A stretch of DNA of 22,063 nucleotides from Ettlia oleoabundans (Eukaryota > Chlorophyta > Chlorophyceae > Chlamydomonadales). The stretch covers positions 22,059 to 44,121 of the forward strand of contig JAAMXP010000185.1 in assembly GCA_019693395.1 (NCBI GenBank), read 5' to 3'. The translations under genes and the position numbers were made by a program. Within the stretch, counting starts at the first letter, position 1; each line of letters starts with the position of its first letter. Shown one piece after another: positions 1 through 8,792 of this stretch. The notes under the pieces were generated by a model, which did no database searches, was not told the origin of the DNA, and saw only the letters and a list, made by a program, of their open reading frames with translations.

Positions 1-379
1 GGGGGGGCAATGACAGGAGAGAAGATCTAGGAGCAAGGAAAGTGAAAGGCGGGGGCATATGAAGAGAGGTGCATTAGCAAATGGAAGGAAAGGGCAGAAT
101 GCCAGAGCTGTGTCTGCTCATGACCGCAGATGGAAGGATGAACAAGAAAGGGCGCGAGTCGCAGCCTGGTCTTCATGGCAATACAGGCCACAGTATGGAC
201 AGGTGTCGAGGAAATCAAGGGTTGATGGCAACTGTAACCCAGTCAAAAACCAGGTGCTCGCCCGAAAGCCAGCCTTGCGAGTTTATATTCACCCACTTGG
301 CGAAGCACCCAACCACCCCCCCGTTCACCTACCCCCGCAATGCAGCCACCCACCCAGCCCCACACTCCAGCCAACCCAC
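1..379 (-). other. Intron (5' part) of the STE20/MST-like kinase gene
   Basis: The donor GTGGGT follows directly after the codons for LHSMGK (exon end at 380). The next protein piece in this family is the catalytic loop (HRDIK), and I cannot find it on the minus strand between 380 and 1. The intron is therefore longer than 379 nt or its acceptor lies just outside the window. The stretch is C-rich on the plus strand (runs of C near 300-360). Open frames on the plus strand here are antisense and low-complexity, and I see no gene in them. Confidence 0.7.
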
Positions 380-1392
380 CTTGCCCATCGAGTGCAGGTA
401 AGCCAACCCCGCCAGGGTTTGCGTACAAATGTAGGCAATCATGTCCTCATCCAGCCCCCCACCCCGTGTGTGCATGACGTCGCTCACGCTGCCCCCAGCG
501 CAATACTCCATGCAGATCCACAGCGCATCCCGCGTCCGCCAACTGCCCTGCATGAACGCCGACAGGCAACAGCCCGGGGCAGCACGGCACAAGGCACCAT
601 CAGCAAACTGCGCTCAGCTCATTGGCCAGCACAGCACCCGCCAACCGCCTGCCCAGCCACTGTCTGCCATCACCAAGGTCTCAAATCAGGCAACCCGCAG
701 CGCAGGTGGGCTTAACCCTTTCAGATGGTATGCCTTGGTTTCCCACGCAGCCATGAACACCGCATGCCTGACAACTAAGAAAGCCGGTATGCCCCCAGAG
801 CTGGCTCTTTCGGCCCCTCACATAGTACTTACATAATACTTTACGATGTTTGGGTGGTTGCACTCGCGCAGCATGGCAATCTCCTGCTGGATGGCGGCGA
901 TCTCGTCCTGCTCCGTGATGGGGATGATCTTCACAGCAACAATGTCGCCAGAAGACAGGATGCGAGCCTTGTGCACTGCGCCATAGCTGCCCCGCCCTGC
1001 ATGGCGTGATGGGGGAGGGGGCTCAGTACGGTGCTGCCTGGCAAAGGTGGGGCAAGGTTGTTCAAGCAAGCAGGTCCGTCGATTTGGCTGGAGGGCGGAA
1101 AAGGTTGACTCACCTAGAGGGTGGATGAGCTCAAAGATTCTGAATGGATCGGTGGTTGAGTACTGATCACCTGCATCTGCGGGAGGCCCAGCCAGTGTCG
1201 AGCACTTGGCAAGGCAGTGCGAGTGCCATGGTGGAAGGTAACCGGCGGCGGCGGGTAAAGGAACAACTGACGAAGCTTCAGTCCTCCCCACGTCGCATTC
1301 GGGACCTGATGACGATCAGATCAATGCCATAAGTATTCACCTGCCTCGCTGGCCTGTCGCCAACGAGCGGGCGAAGCGCCCTGTTCGGACAT
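380..1392 (-). CDS. STE20/MST (Hippo-type) Ser/Thr protein kinase, N-terminal part
   Basis: Cytosolic Ser/Thr kinase of the STE20 group, GCK-II/MST branch (animal Hippo/MST, yeast Kic1/Sps1, Arabidopsis SIK1). Exons in transcription order: 1392-1341, 1170-1114, 996-833, 547-380 (52, 57, 164, 168 nt; 147 codons). The phases agree at every junction (1, 1, 0). Visible motifs are the glycine loop GRGSYGAV (residues 37-44), the VAVK lysine (K59), the alpha-C glutamate in IQQEI (E75), KYYGSW, the hinge MEYCAGGSVSDVM and LAYLHSMGK. Hinge and flanks match the MST pattern closely. The catalytic loop, DFG and any C-terminal SARAH-like part lie beyond the left edge. The start ATG at 1392 gives a short leader (MSEQGASPARW...). 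It was chosen because the exon at 1170-1114 has no ATG in frame and this upstream exon joins it in phase. The first exon is the least certain piece; the kinase identity is firm. Confidence 0.87.
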
Positions 1393-1578
1393 GGCTCGAT
1401 AGGATTGCCCACGGTCACAACATGTTGCTGAGAACGTTCGCGCCTCCTGGATCAGTTTGCAAAGGGCGCGGAATCGACTAGTGCACAGGCAGCATTGCGC
1501 GCCGCATGCTGCGGGCATTAATTCAGCAGAGGCGCGACTAGACGACTGGTTGGGCACAAATCTAATACTCTAATTTTT
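1393..1578. promoter_or_regulatory. Short divergent promoter between the MST-like kinase and TRM10
   Basis: Only 186 bp separate the inferred ATG of the minus-strand kinase (1392) from the ATG of the plus-strand TRM10 gene (1579). Both 5' UTRs and core promoters must fit here or overlap the genes. The last 20 bp before the TRM10 ATG are AT-rich (ctaatactctaattttt), unlike the surroundings. I see no defined motif beyond this. Confidence 0.5.
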
Positions 1579-3154
1579 ATGAAAAAGCTTGAGCAGCTCG
1601 CGTCCCCTCAGGAGCGAGACACCCCGCCCATGGGGGGCTCAAAGCAGACGGAGACTGAGCAGCCTGAGCGACTGTACACCCTGCCAGGGTTAGAGGGGGA
1701 ATGGAGGATGCAGCAGCTCGTGGAAATGGAATTACAGCACGATCCGCGCCTAGCCCAGGTGACACCGCCTGTTGCCGGTGTCTGGTGGGTACCTAGGAGT
1801 GCTGCTATGTTTTCGGCTTGTGATTGTCCTGCAGCCGTCCCCCTTGAAGGCCACACACACTTTCAACTGCTCTGCAGGTCCGCAGAAAAGCGCTGCCGCC
1901 CGAGTTTTGGGATGCCCGCCGCCGTGCCCTTAACCACAACCGCCTGCAGCGCAACTACAGCCGGCGCAAGCGACGGGGCGATGAGCTGCGCCAGGAGGAG
2001 TCTGAGCGATTAGCGGGCATGGACACGCAGCAGCAGGCTGAGTACCAAGCACAAAAGGAAGCAGAACGGGAGGCAGCCAAGTCGGCAGCTGCCGCTCAGC
2101 GGGAGCGTGTGGCGCAGGCAATGTATCAGGGCCTGCGCGTGGTGGTGGACTGCTCCCTCAGCACCGCTCCAGACCCCGGCACTGGCATCGACCCATGCAG
2201 CAGTACAGGTAGCGGCGCCGCCGCCAGCGATCGTGAGGTGCGCAGCCTGTGCAAGCAGCTGGAGCTGTGTGCTGCGGCAAACAAGCGCGCGACACGCCCC
2301 GTCAGCCTGCGGTTCACAGGCTTCACGGGAGCGGTGAAGCGCTTTGCTCTGGAGGGCATGCACGCAGACCGCTGGCCAGCAGCACGCGGCCACGAGGAGC
2401 AGCTACAGTACCTGTTTCCGGCAGCAGAGTTGGTGGTGCTGTCACCTGATGCGCGGCAGCCGTTGATAACACTGGATCCAGAGAAGGTGGGAGCAACGCC
2501 ACACTCAACCCCGACTTCTGCCTATGAAGTTACAACTGTTTACTTTTGTTCATGGCTGCAGCGGGGAGACATAACATTGCCCTAGTTGTTGCAGTTGCGG
2601 TTTTGGCTGTAGAGCAGGTGGCCAACATTATTAAACCCCCATCCCCTGGCGGGTTGCAGGTGTATGTAATTGGTGGGCTGGTGGATCGGACGGTGCAGAA
2701 GGGTGCTAGCCTTAAGCTTGCGCAGCGGTGCGGTGCGGCAGCTGTACGACTGCCCATTGCAGAGCACCTGGGCCAGCTGGCCAAGGGCAAGGGCGTGCTG
2801 AATGTCAACGACGTGTTCCTGGCGCTGCTGGCGGTGCATGCTGGGGAGGGGTGGCGGGAGGCCCTGGAGCGAGCCATCCCACAGCGCTTCCGCCCCCAGC
2901 AGCAGCCAATGCTTGCGGCAGGGACAGTACCAGCATTACCCGCAGCGGCGGAAGGCGGTCATGTGACAGCAGAGCAACAGGCAACACTAAGGCAACATGT
3001 GTCAGAGCAAGCAGCAGCTGAGCCAGCAGTACGGCAAGCAAGAGAGGTGGAGGATGCAGGATGTCAAGGATCACAGGCAGGGGAGCCGGGGCAACAAGCT
3101 CAAGTGCAGGCAGTGGCCGGAACGACAGAGCAGCAGCCGGCTGATGGAGGATGA
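1579..3154 (+). CDS. TRM10: tRNA (guanine/adenine-N1-)-methyltransferase, position 9, TRM10 family
   Basis: SPOUT-fold methyltransferase that transfers a methyl group from S-adenosylmethionine to N1 of purine 9 in tRNA. Exons: 1579-1758, 1878-2486, 2660-3154 (60, 203 and 164 codons plus TGA; 427 aa). Both introns are GT-AG and phase 0. Domains: basic and Glu-rich N-terminal region (about 60-140) with an R/K-rich stretch; start of the SPOUT domain at VVVDCS (148-153); VSLRFTGF; LVVLSPD; the knot region VYVIGGLVDRTVQKG (264-278); VRLPI; GVLNVNDVFLALL (308-320); WREALERAIPQRF (328-340). The order and spacing match TRM10. A Gln/Ala-rich tail of about 85 residues after the domain (341-427) is not part of the usual core. 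The gene is convergent with the ataxin-10 gene, with 243 bp between stop codons. Which purine it methylates, and whether the product is nuclear/cytosolic or organellar, cannot be told from sequence alone. Confidence 0.93.
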
Positions 3155-3397
3155 GCGTCACCTCAGCTGGCAGCGCCGACCACAGGATGAGGGCAGCTTG
3201 TGTCATAGCTTTGAGGCTGCATGGGTGTGCACTGTTACATACGTCGCCTCGCCTAGACGCCAACCAGGTTGTCAAAATTTCATCATGCATAATGACGTGT
3301 TCCTCACCATTTTACCGACAAAATGAGTCCTCAGCCTGCAGTTGGCACAGGCCAGGGTATTTCAGAACCGCCCCCATACCTGTCAACTGCCATCCTA

Positions 3398-5957
3398 TTA
3401 CTTGAGCCCCGCCGCATCGCTGCTGCTGCCGCCGCCGGCGCTGCCAGCGGGCTGCCGCTTGGTCACTTGCAGCTTGCCGGAGCGCTCATCCAGCTGTAGT
3501 TTCACGCCCAGGCGCTGCAGCTCCTCACTTTCCACAGTGGTGCACAGCTGCAGTTGACGGATTGCTTCCTGCATGCGGCAGCAGCAGTACGCGCGTGTGT
3601 GTGTGCGACGGGGTAGGTGGCTGAGTGGATGTGTCGGGGTAGGTGGCTGGGTGGATGTGGAGGGTTCGAAAGCACATGCGTGAAGCATAGTTTGAGCAGA
3701 GCTGTCAGCCAAAATCACAGAAGCGCACTGCTGTTGTGTGCCAGGTGCTCCCTTCCTGCTGGGCAGCAGCACCACACGTAATGCCTGCACACGAGGCGGC
3801 TGTCTGGCTGCAGCACTGGGTTTGGTTGCCACCTGCGCTTTCGAATTGCCCTGGCACAGGTTACGCACAGCCCACAGAGCCCACTCCCGCGCTAGCGGCG
3901 ACTGGCGGTCCAGCTGGCATTGAGCCAGCACAAGCTCCACCCCGCCCATCTCACACACCTCGTCCTGCAGGCATGGTTGGAGATAGGTGGGCAACAAAGC
4001 GCCAGAGTGGCCTCAAAGGCTGCCACACATACAAGGCCGCTGTTGGATCCAGGCTCATACTGGCTGCCCAGCATGCAATGGTCTGCACTAACATGTGCCA
4101 TTGTCGCAGTGTGGATCAATGACCGCCACCAGCCTTGAGCGGGCCTCTTGACCCGCCTGCACAGAGGGTCGACCGTGCGCCGCATTGGCCACTACCGCCA
4201 GGATGTCGGAGCGGAAGCCTTCGTAGGGAGGGGCAGCGGGAAACCGCTGCGCACGCTGTGCCAGCGCAGGCGCCAGCTCAGCCGCCTGCATGCCGCCATC
4301 CTGCTGGGCAGCTGAACCTACTTCTGCCCCTGTCGCCGCTTCCTTCTGGCGCTGCGGGTTCTGGATTGGCTTCAGCGCCTTGAGCATGGCCAGAAGGCCC
4401 GGCAAGAAGCCAGTGGCACGCAGCGCTGCCACCACGTCGCCCCCTCCGGCCAGCCCTGCCCCGGAGTCGTCGCGGGCGCATATGTCACGCATGAGGTGCA
4501 GCGAGTCCTGCAACACCTGCTGCTGTCCCTGGCTCAGGCCGCCCTGCACGGCGCTGGCTGCCGCCAACTGCTCTGCAAGCTGCACAAGAAACTGCATGGA
4601 CGCGGCGGCACTGGTGTCCACGTGAACCCTGCAGCAGAAGGCAGGCACAGCACTGCAGGACCTTGAAGAAACCGCCAGCTTGGCAAAGCCACTTCCGCGT
4701 CAATCGCCCTTCCTGTATGCAACTTCCAACCAGAGTACCTCCAGCAAAGAGGCAACCAACAATGGCATGATCTGTGTGTGGTATGCCGGCACACAGCTGC
4801 CCACTCACCCAGGTCCAGCTAGCTGTGTTGGTGTGGTCGCACACAGCTGCCCCCCGGGCATGTCGTGCGCCTCTGCGCACAGCACCCCCAGCAGCGCTGC
4901 CTGGGCCAGGGTGGGCCGTACAGCAGCGCCGCCCTCCCTACCCCCGCCACTTTCACTGCCGGAAACGTCAGCTCTCACTGAGCAGAACAGGGCGGGCAGC
5001 AGGTCTTGTGTGAAGCAGAGGTGGGCAGCCAGTAAGCCCAGCGTGTCATTGTGCTCCCCCTGCAGCAGCACCAAGGGGATGGCTGGCTTCAGGCTGCTCA
5101 TCAGGGCAGACTAAATGGTGCAGCTGCTGGAGGGGCACATCTTTACCTATGGGCCAAAGACAGCCCCTGTTGTTGCAAGAGAGCTACTGAGCACCAAGCG
5201 AGCCCCACAGCTCTGTTGATGCACAACAACGTTTCGCACCTGCTGCAGCATGCGTTGGTGGTTGCATAGCAACACCGTCATGATCTGGCCGCCGTAAGGC
5301 CCAGCAAGCGAAGCTGCTGCCCCTGGGACAGCCTTGCAGCATGCCAGCAGCGCGAGGCAGGTGGCGGCCTGGGTGGGACCTGCACGCCAGCAGGGGAGAG
5401 GCAACGGCGCTCCCAACAGCCTGGATGCAAGCATAATCGCTTGGCTGTTTCATACAAGGGCAGCCAGAGCAATCAAGTGGCCCTGCAGAAGGCACACGTG
5501 CAGCACAGCAACACCCCTTGCCTGAGTTGACGTGCGCCAGCATGCTGAAGTGCTGTGGGAAGAGAGCGGCCCATGTGGCGGCCGCGGCCGTTGAGCAGGC
5601 ATTGCACAGATTTGCCAGTGTCTGGCTAACTGCCGTAGGCAGCTGCCAATTCAGGGTGATGACGGCTGTGCCGATCAAGTCCAAGGTGGCACGCAGCACA
5701 TCCAGCACACCCAGCGAAAGCAGACGGTCGCAGGTGGTTGGGCCGCAAGCGGCGGCGTTGCGCATCACTCGGATGCAAAGCAGCAGGTCATTCTGCCGCT
5801 CCGTCGGCAGGTTCTCGTCTTCTTGGTTGACATGTCCGGCCAGCTGCAGTTTGCAGCGAGCGCACTCGGCCACCTCCGGCAGACGTAGCAGGGCAGGGTC
5901 GCCGCTGGCGTCACGGCTGGCCTTAACCAGCTCCTGCAGTTGCGGAGAGCCAATCAT
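3398..5957 (-). CDS. ATXN10: Ataxin-10 homologue (armadillo-like)
   Basis: Armadillo-like helical protein of the ataxin-10 family, whose members act in cytokinesis and cell survival in animals and are conserved in plants. Exons: 5957-5522, 5379-5240, 5110-4809, 4628-4157, 3964-3833, 3568-3398 (TAA); 1653 nt, 550 aa, all phases consistent. The diagnostic part is the C-terminal ataxin-10 domain: YEGFRSDILAVVANAAHG, then DEVCEMGGVELVLAQCQLD, SPLAREWALWAVRNLCQGN, then EAIRQLQL. Earlier exons hold Leu/Ala-rich helices such as CIRVMRNAAACG and LANLCNACST. The junction at 5522/5379 needs a GC donor (GCAAGG). At 4157/3964 the family-like join VQ-DEV needs a GC donor (GCGGGT); a GT donor at 4129 would instead add nine residues. 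The start at 5957 is the first ATG in this open frame. The frame stays open upstream without ATG, so an extra 5' exon is possible. A TGTAA word at 3239-3235 on the minus strand could serve its 3' end. Confidence 0.9.
3610..3661. repeat. Two-copy 26-bp tandem repeat with adjoining GT run, in ataxin-10 intron
   Basis: Two adjacent 26-nt units (3610-3635 and 3636-3661), both starting ggggtaggtggctg, differ at three positions. A short GT microsatellite (about 3592-3606) lies directly upstream on the plus strand. The whole tract sits inside the last intron (3569-3832) of the ataxin-10 gene, so it is most likely non-coding slippage sequence. Confidence 0.8.
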
Positions 5958-6617
5958 GCTTAAACTATGCGCCACCACAGTTACAAAATGCCGCTTTGGT
6001 GCTGACCTGGCGGTGCTGGGGTGCTGCTGGGGCGGTGTGCGTGGTGGTCCAACCAGGGCAGCCTCAGCAAAGTGATCTCAGGATGATGCCTCGCTGTAGA
6101 ATTCAGATCTTGTGCAAGCTCTATATGGCAGCACCTTACTCAACTGCCGTCCTTTAACGCTGGGGCCTAAGAACTTCCTGGCCACCGCTGTGGCACCGGG
6201 GATTGCTGCTCACCTCCTGGCAGTAAAGCAGGCAGGCCTGGTCGACTTCAATCAAGGGTATATGGCTCTGACACACGTACCATATGCTACACGATATGTT
6301 AGGTCATGTCTGAGGCGGCAAAGAGCTACACTAGGCCCAAGGCTCAAGGGGACGGGGATTTTCGCGTCGCCCTCTGGGTGCCCGTTTGCAATGGCACATA
6401 CTCATTAGCCCTCTTCCCCCACATCCGAAGGTTTCCATCAACGCAGAGGAGTTGGGCATTCACCGCTCACTTTTCCCAAGTGCATGGAAGTCCTCCCAAC
6501 CCAGCCCGCCATGCCCTCCAATCCACAGCACCATTCCACGCGCAGCATCCCACCGCTGCGGCAGTCTACACATCATTGTTTCTGTGTGTGTGTGTTCCGT
6601 GATTGCGCGTAGAGGCC
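5958..6617. other. Divergent intergenic region between ataxin-10 and an unrecognised gene
   Basis: 660 bp lie between the inferred ATG of the minus-strand ataxin-10 gene and the inferred ATG of the plus-strand gene at 6618. They should hold both 5' UTRs and promoters. A TG run (about 6583-6596) precedes a tag acceptor-like site (6610-6612), just before the ATG at 6618, so an upstream 5' exon of the plus-strand gene is possible. A plus-strand open stretch at about 6112-6408 has no recognisable protein motif and I do not call it. Confidence 0.5.
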
Positions 6618-8489
6618 ATGCAGTATGTGACTGGCCTGGTGGCGCGGCTGAGGAAGCGGCGAGAGCCCGAGCCTGCGGAAAGCCCACTAACGGGCTTACC
6701 CACCAGCAGTGGGGAGTCAGCGGACTGCAGGGCGCAGCTGCACGCTTGCCACCTTGAGGACGCCGGGCGCAGCAGCGCCAAACGTCGAAAGAGCATGCCC
6801 CTGGTGGCTGGAGGCCGGCCGCTCCCTGCTGGCTTCCAGGCAAGCAGGAACTGTCAGTCATCCTGGTGGCGGTGTTTGGTGCCTGAAGTAGTGGGCGTAG
6901 TCCGGGTAATGTAAACACCATGCCATCGCACTGCGGTCAACCTAGTGGCTTCTGCATGTTTGGTCAAACTGCTTGTGATGACTCCTGCATCGCAGGGTAA
7001 TCCACTCTTCCACAGCCAGTACGGCTCCAGCACCCACAATCCTCTGTTTGAAGAAGCAGGAGATGAGGAAGATGGTTTTGTGATGTATGATGGCCAGGAG
7101 AATCACGGCCGCACCGCCAACGGCTGGTCAATTGCTGGTGCCAGCTCAGATGGCTGTGGCATGCCAGCACTGGAAGCACTTTTGCATACTAACAGCACCC
7201 ATGACACCAGCGAAGGCCCGTTTGCCGAGTTTGGTGCCGCGTCAGGTGTCAGCCATGGTGGCCTGCTAGCCCCCTTCCACCGGCAGCTGCTCAGCCCCAT
7301 TACCCTGTGCGCGCTAACTCGCATGCAGCAACTGGATCTGCACCCCGTTGGTGATGGTCTTGATACGGTGGACTACACCATAGCAGGTCTTGAGCCGGCT
7401 TTGGCCTGCAAATAGCACACAGGCAGCTGTCACGCGAAAGCTTGGATACTTGCATGTGGGTGCTGCACACCTGGCACCCCTCGCAAGCGCAAACATGCAT
7501 TGTTGCCTGCATCTGCAGGCATGCTGGTTCTTTGCCGACGCGCCAAGTTGGGGGACCAGGAGTTGACGCCAGAGGTGCTGCTTACAATCCTATGGTAAGT
7601 TAGAGTATTTTTGGGTGCTGCTGCTTCTGTGTCTTGCGCTGTTAGACATTTTTCGGGTGGCATTTGGTGAGAACATCACCTGCTAAGCCCTGCATGGGGA
7701 TCCAGCTGGCTCCCAATGCTTGCTGTTATTATATGTTCCGGCGCCTTTCCAAGGCTTCTGTGAGTGCCCGTGTCTGTTCTGCTGCCTTGCCAGGATCATG
7801 GAGTCTGGCGCCTCACAGTACCGCTCCAGCCTGCCGGCATGCCTGCACACATATTTGGCGCTGCACCCGCATGGGTGTTACCTGAAGGAGAGGCTCCTAG
7901 GCAGCATGGTGGATTTGCAGCTGCAGGTCAGTGGGAAGGCAGTAGGCGAATTGACAGCCGACAGCCACCTCACCATGCAATGTGCTTGGTGATTTCCAGC
8001 ATCAGAACTCCACCTTGCATTGGTGCTGCCCATCCCGCTCCCCGTTCTCTCAATGTGCCTTGCTCAAATGAGCATGCGTTGGTCATGCAGATCCTGAAGC
8101 GCTGCAGCTGGAGAGCCCTACTGCTGGATGCCACGGAAGTGCAGGCTGCGCAGCATGAGCTGCGGGCGGATCCTTCCTTTCACCGCCTGTGTGACTTCAT
8201 AGAGGACGGCTCGATCAAGGCGCTGCCGCTGGGCAGCTTTATGGCGGGCCTGGACAGTGACAGCTACGGAGGAGACGTGCGGTATGGTACGGCAGCTAGG
8301 ACGCCCGCTGCGACGGGTATGGCTGCGCAGGTGTGCACCAACAGCCTCTTTTCAGGCTCAGGTGCAGCCCTGGGGGGCAGGAACCAGTATCAGCCACCAT
8401 GTCCGCCAGTGGCCTTCAAGCAATTGGCTCGCTTCGGCCTGGACTGGGAGGAGGCGACTTGTATGCTGCACTCACCTAACAGAGGCTGA
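6618..8489 (+). CDS. Unrecognised protein with paired NPLF motifs
   Basis: I do not recognise this protein. Proposed exons: 6618-6839, 6996-7386 (or ending at 7350), 7519-7594, 7794-7926, 8091-8489 (TGA); 406 or 394 aa with all phases consistent. The first intron uses a GC donor (CAG then GCAAGC) by preference; a GT donor near 6907 would also keep phase. Visible parts: a basic N terminus (VARLRKRRE); a Lys/Arg cluster SSAKRRKS; NPLF twice, 13 residues apart (GNPLFHSQY and HNPLFEEAGDEEDG, the second followed by an acidic run); a linker rich in Gly/Ser/His; a helical Leu-rich part (LTPEVLLTILW, YLKERLLGSMVDLQLQILKRC); the conserved-looking segment WRALLLDATEVQ...DPSFHRLCDFIEDGSIKALPLG; and a Gly/Ala/Pro-rich end. 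No signal peptide or membrane helix is visible. The proper splicing of the last four exons gives it credibility as a real gene. NPLF resembles EH-domain-binding NPF motifs, but that is only a resemblance. It could be a trafficking or nuclear protein. Confidence 0.62.
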
Positions 8490-8792
8490 ACATGCAGTCC
8501 GGCGGCAGCTCTAGTGTACTTTTTTGAAGCTGAATCCATTCGTCATATCTAATCGGTCCATTTAGCCGGATTCTGTACTGCAGCACTTTGCACAACATAT
8601 CCATTCCTCCAAGATCCCTGTCCTGCAATTCACATATGCTTGCCCAGCTGCTTGTGCTTCAACCTGCACACTTGCACGCTACCTTAGTACTTACAGTAAT
8701 ACCTGTACACAATCTCTTTACACAATTACCAGAGATTGCAACACTAGTGAGCGGCAACTGGTCGATCAAACACCAAAGCCATTGTAGCACGT
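8490..8792. other. Convergent 3' intergenic region
   Basis: 303 bp between the stop codons of the plus-strand unrecognised gene (8489) and the minus-strand PPR gene (8793). It is richer in A/T than the flanks. Two minus-strand TGTAA words (8722-8718 and 8695-8691) lie 71 and 98 nt beyond the PPR stop. I see no TGTAA on the plus strand for the other gene, and no gene inside the stretch. Confidence 0.7.
8691..8722 (-). terminator. Candidate polyadenylation signals (TGTAA, two copies) of the PPR gene
   Basis: TGTAA at 8722-8718 and again at 8695-8691 on the minus strand, at a normal 3' UTR distance after the stop at 8795-8793. TGTAA (UGUAA) is the typical polyadenylation signal of chlorophyte algae. 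The placement also supports the last exon of the PPR model. Confidence 0.55.

Noticed and set aside
59..836. Plus-strand open frames over the left end.
   Set aside because: Antisense to kinase exon and C-rich intron; low-complexity, with no motif.
6112..6408. Plus-strand open stretch in the divergent intergenic region as a gene or first exon.
   Set aside because: No family motif, no convincing donor that joins in phase to 6618, and composition like non-coding DNA. It is kept only as a remote possibility.
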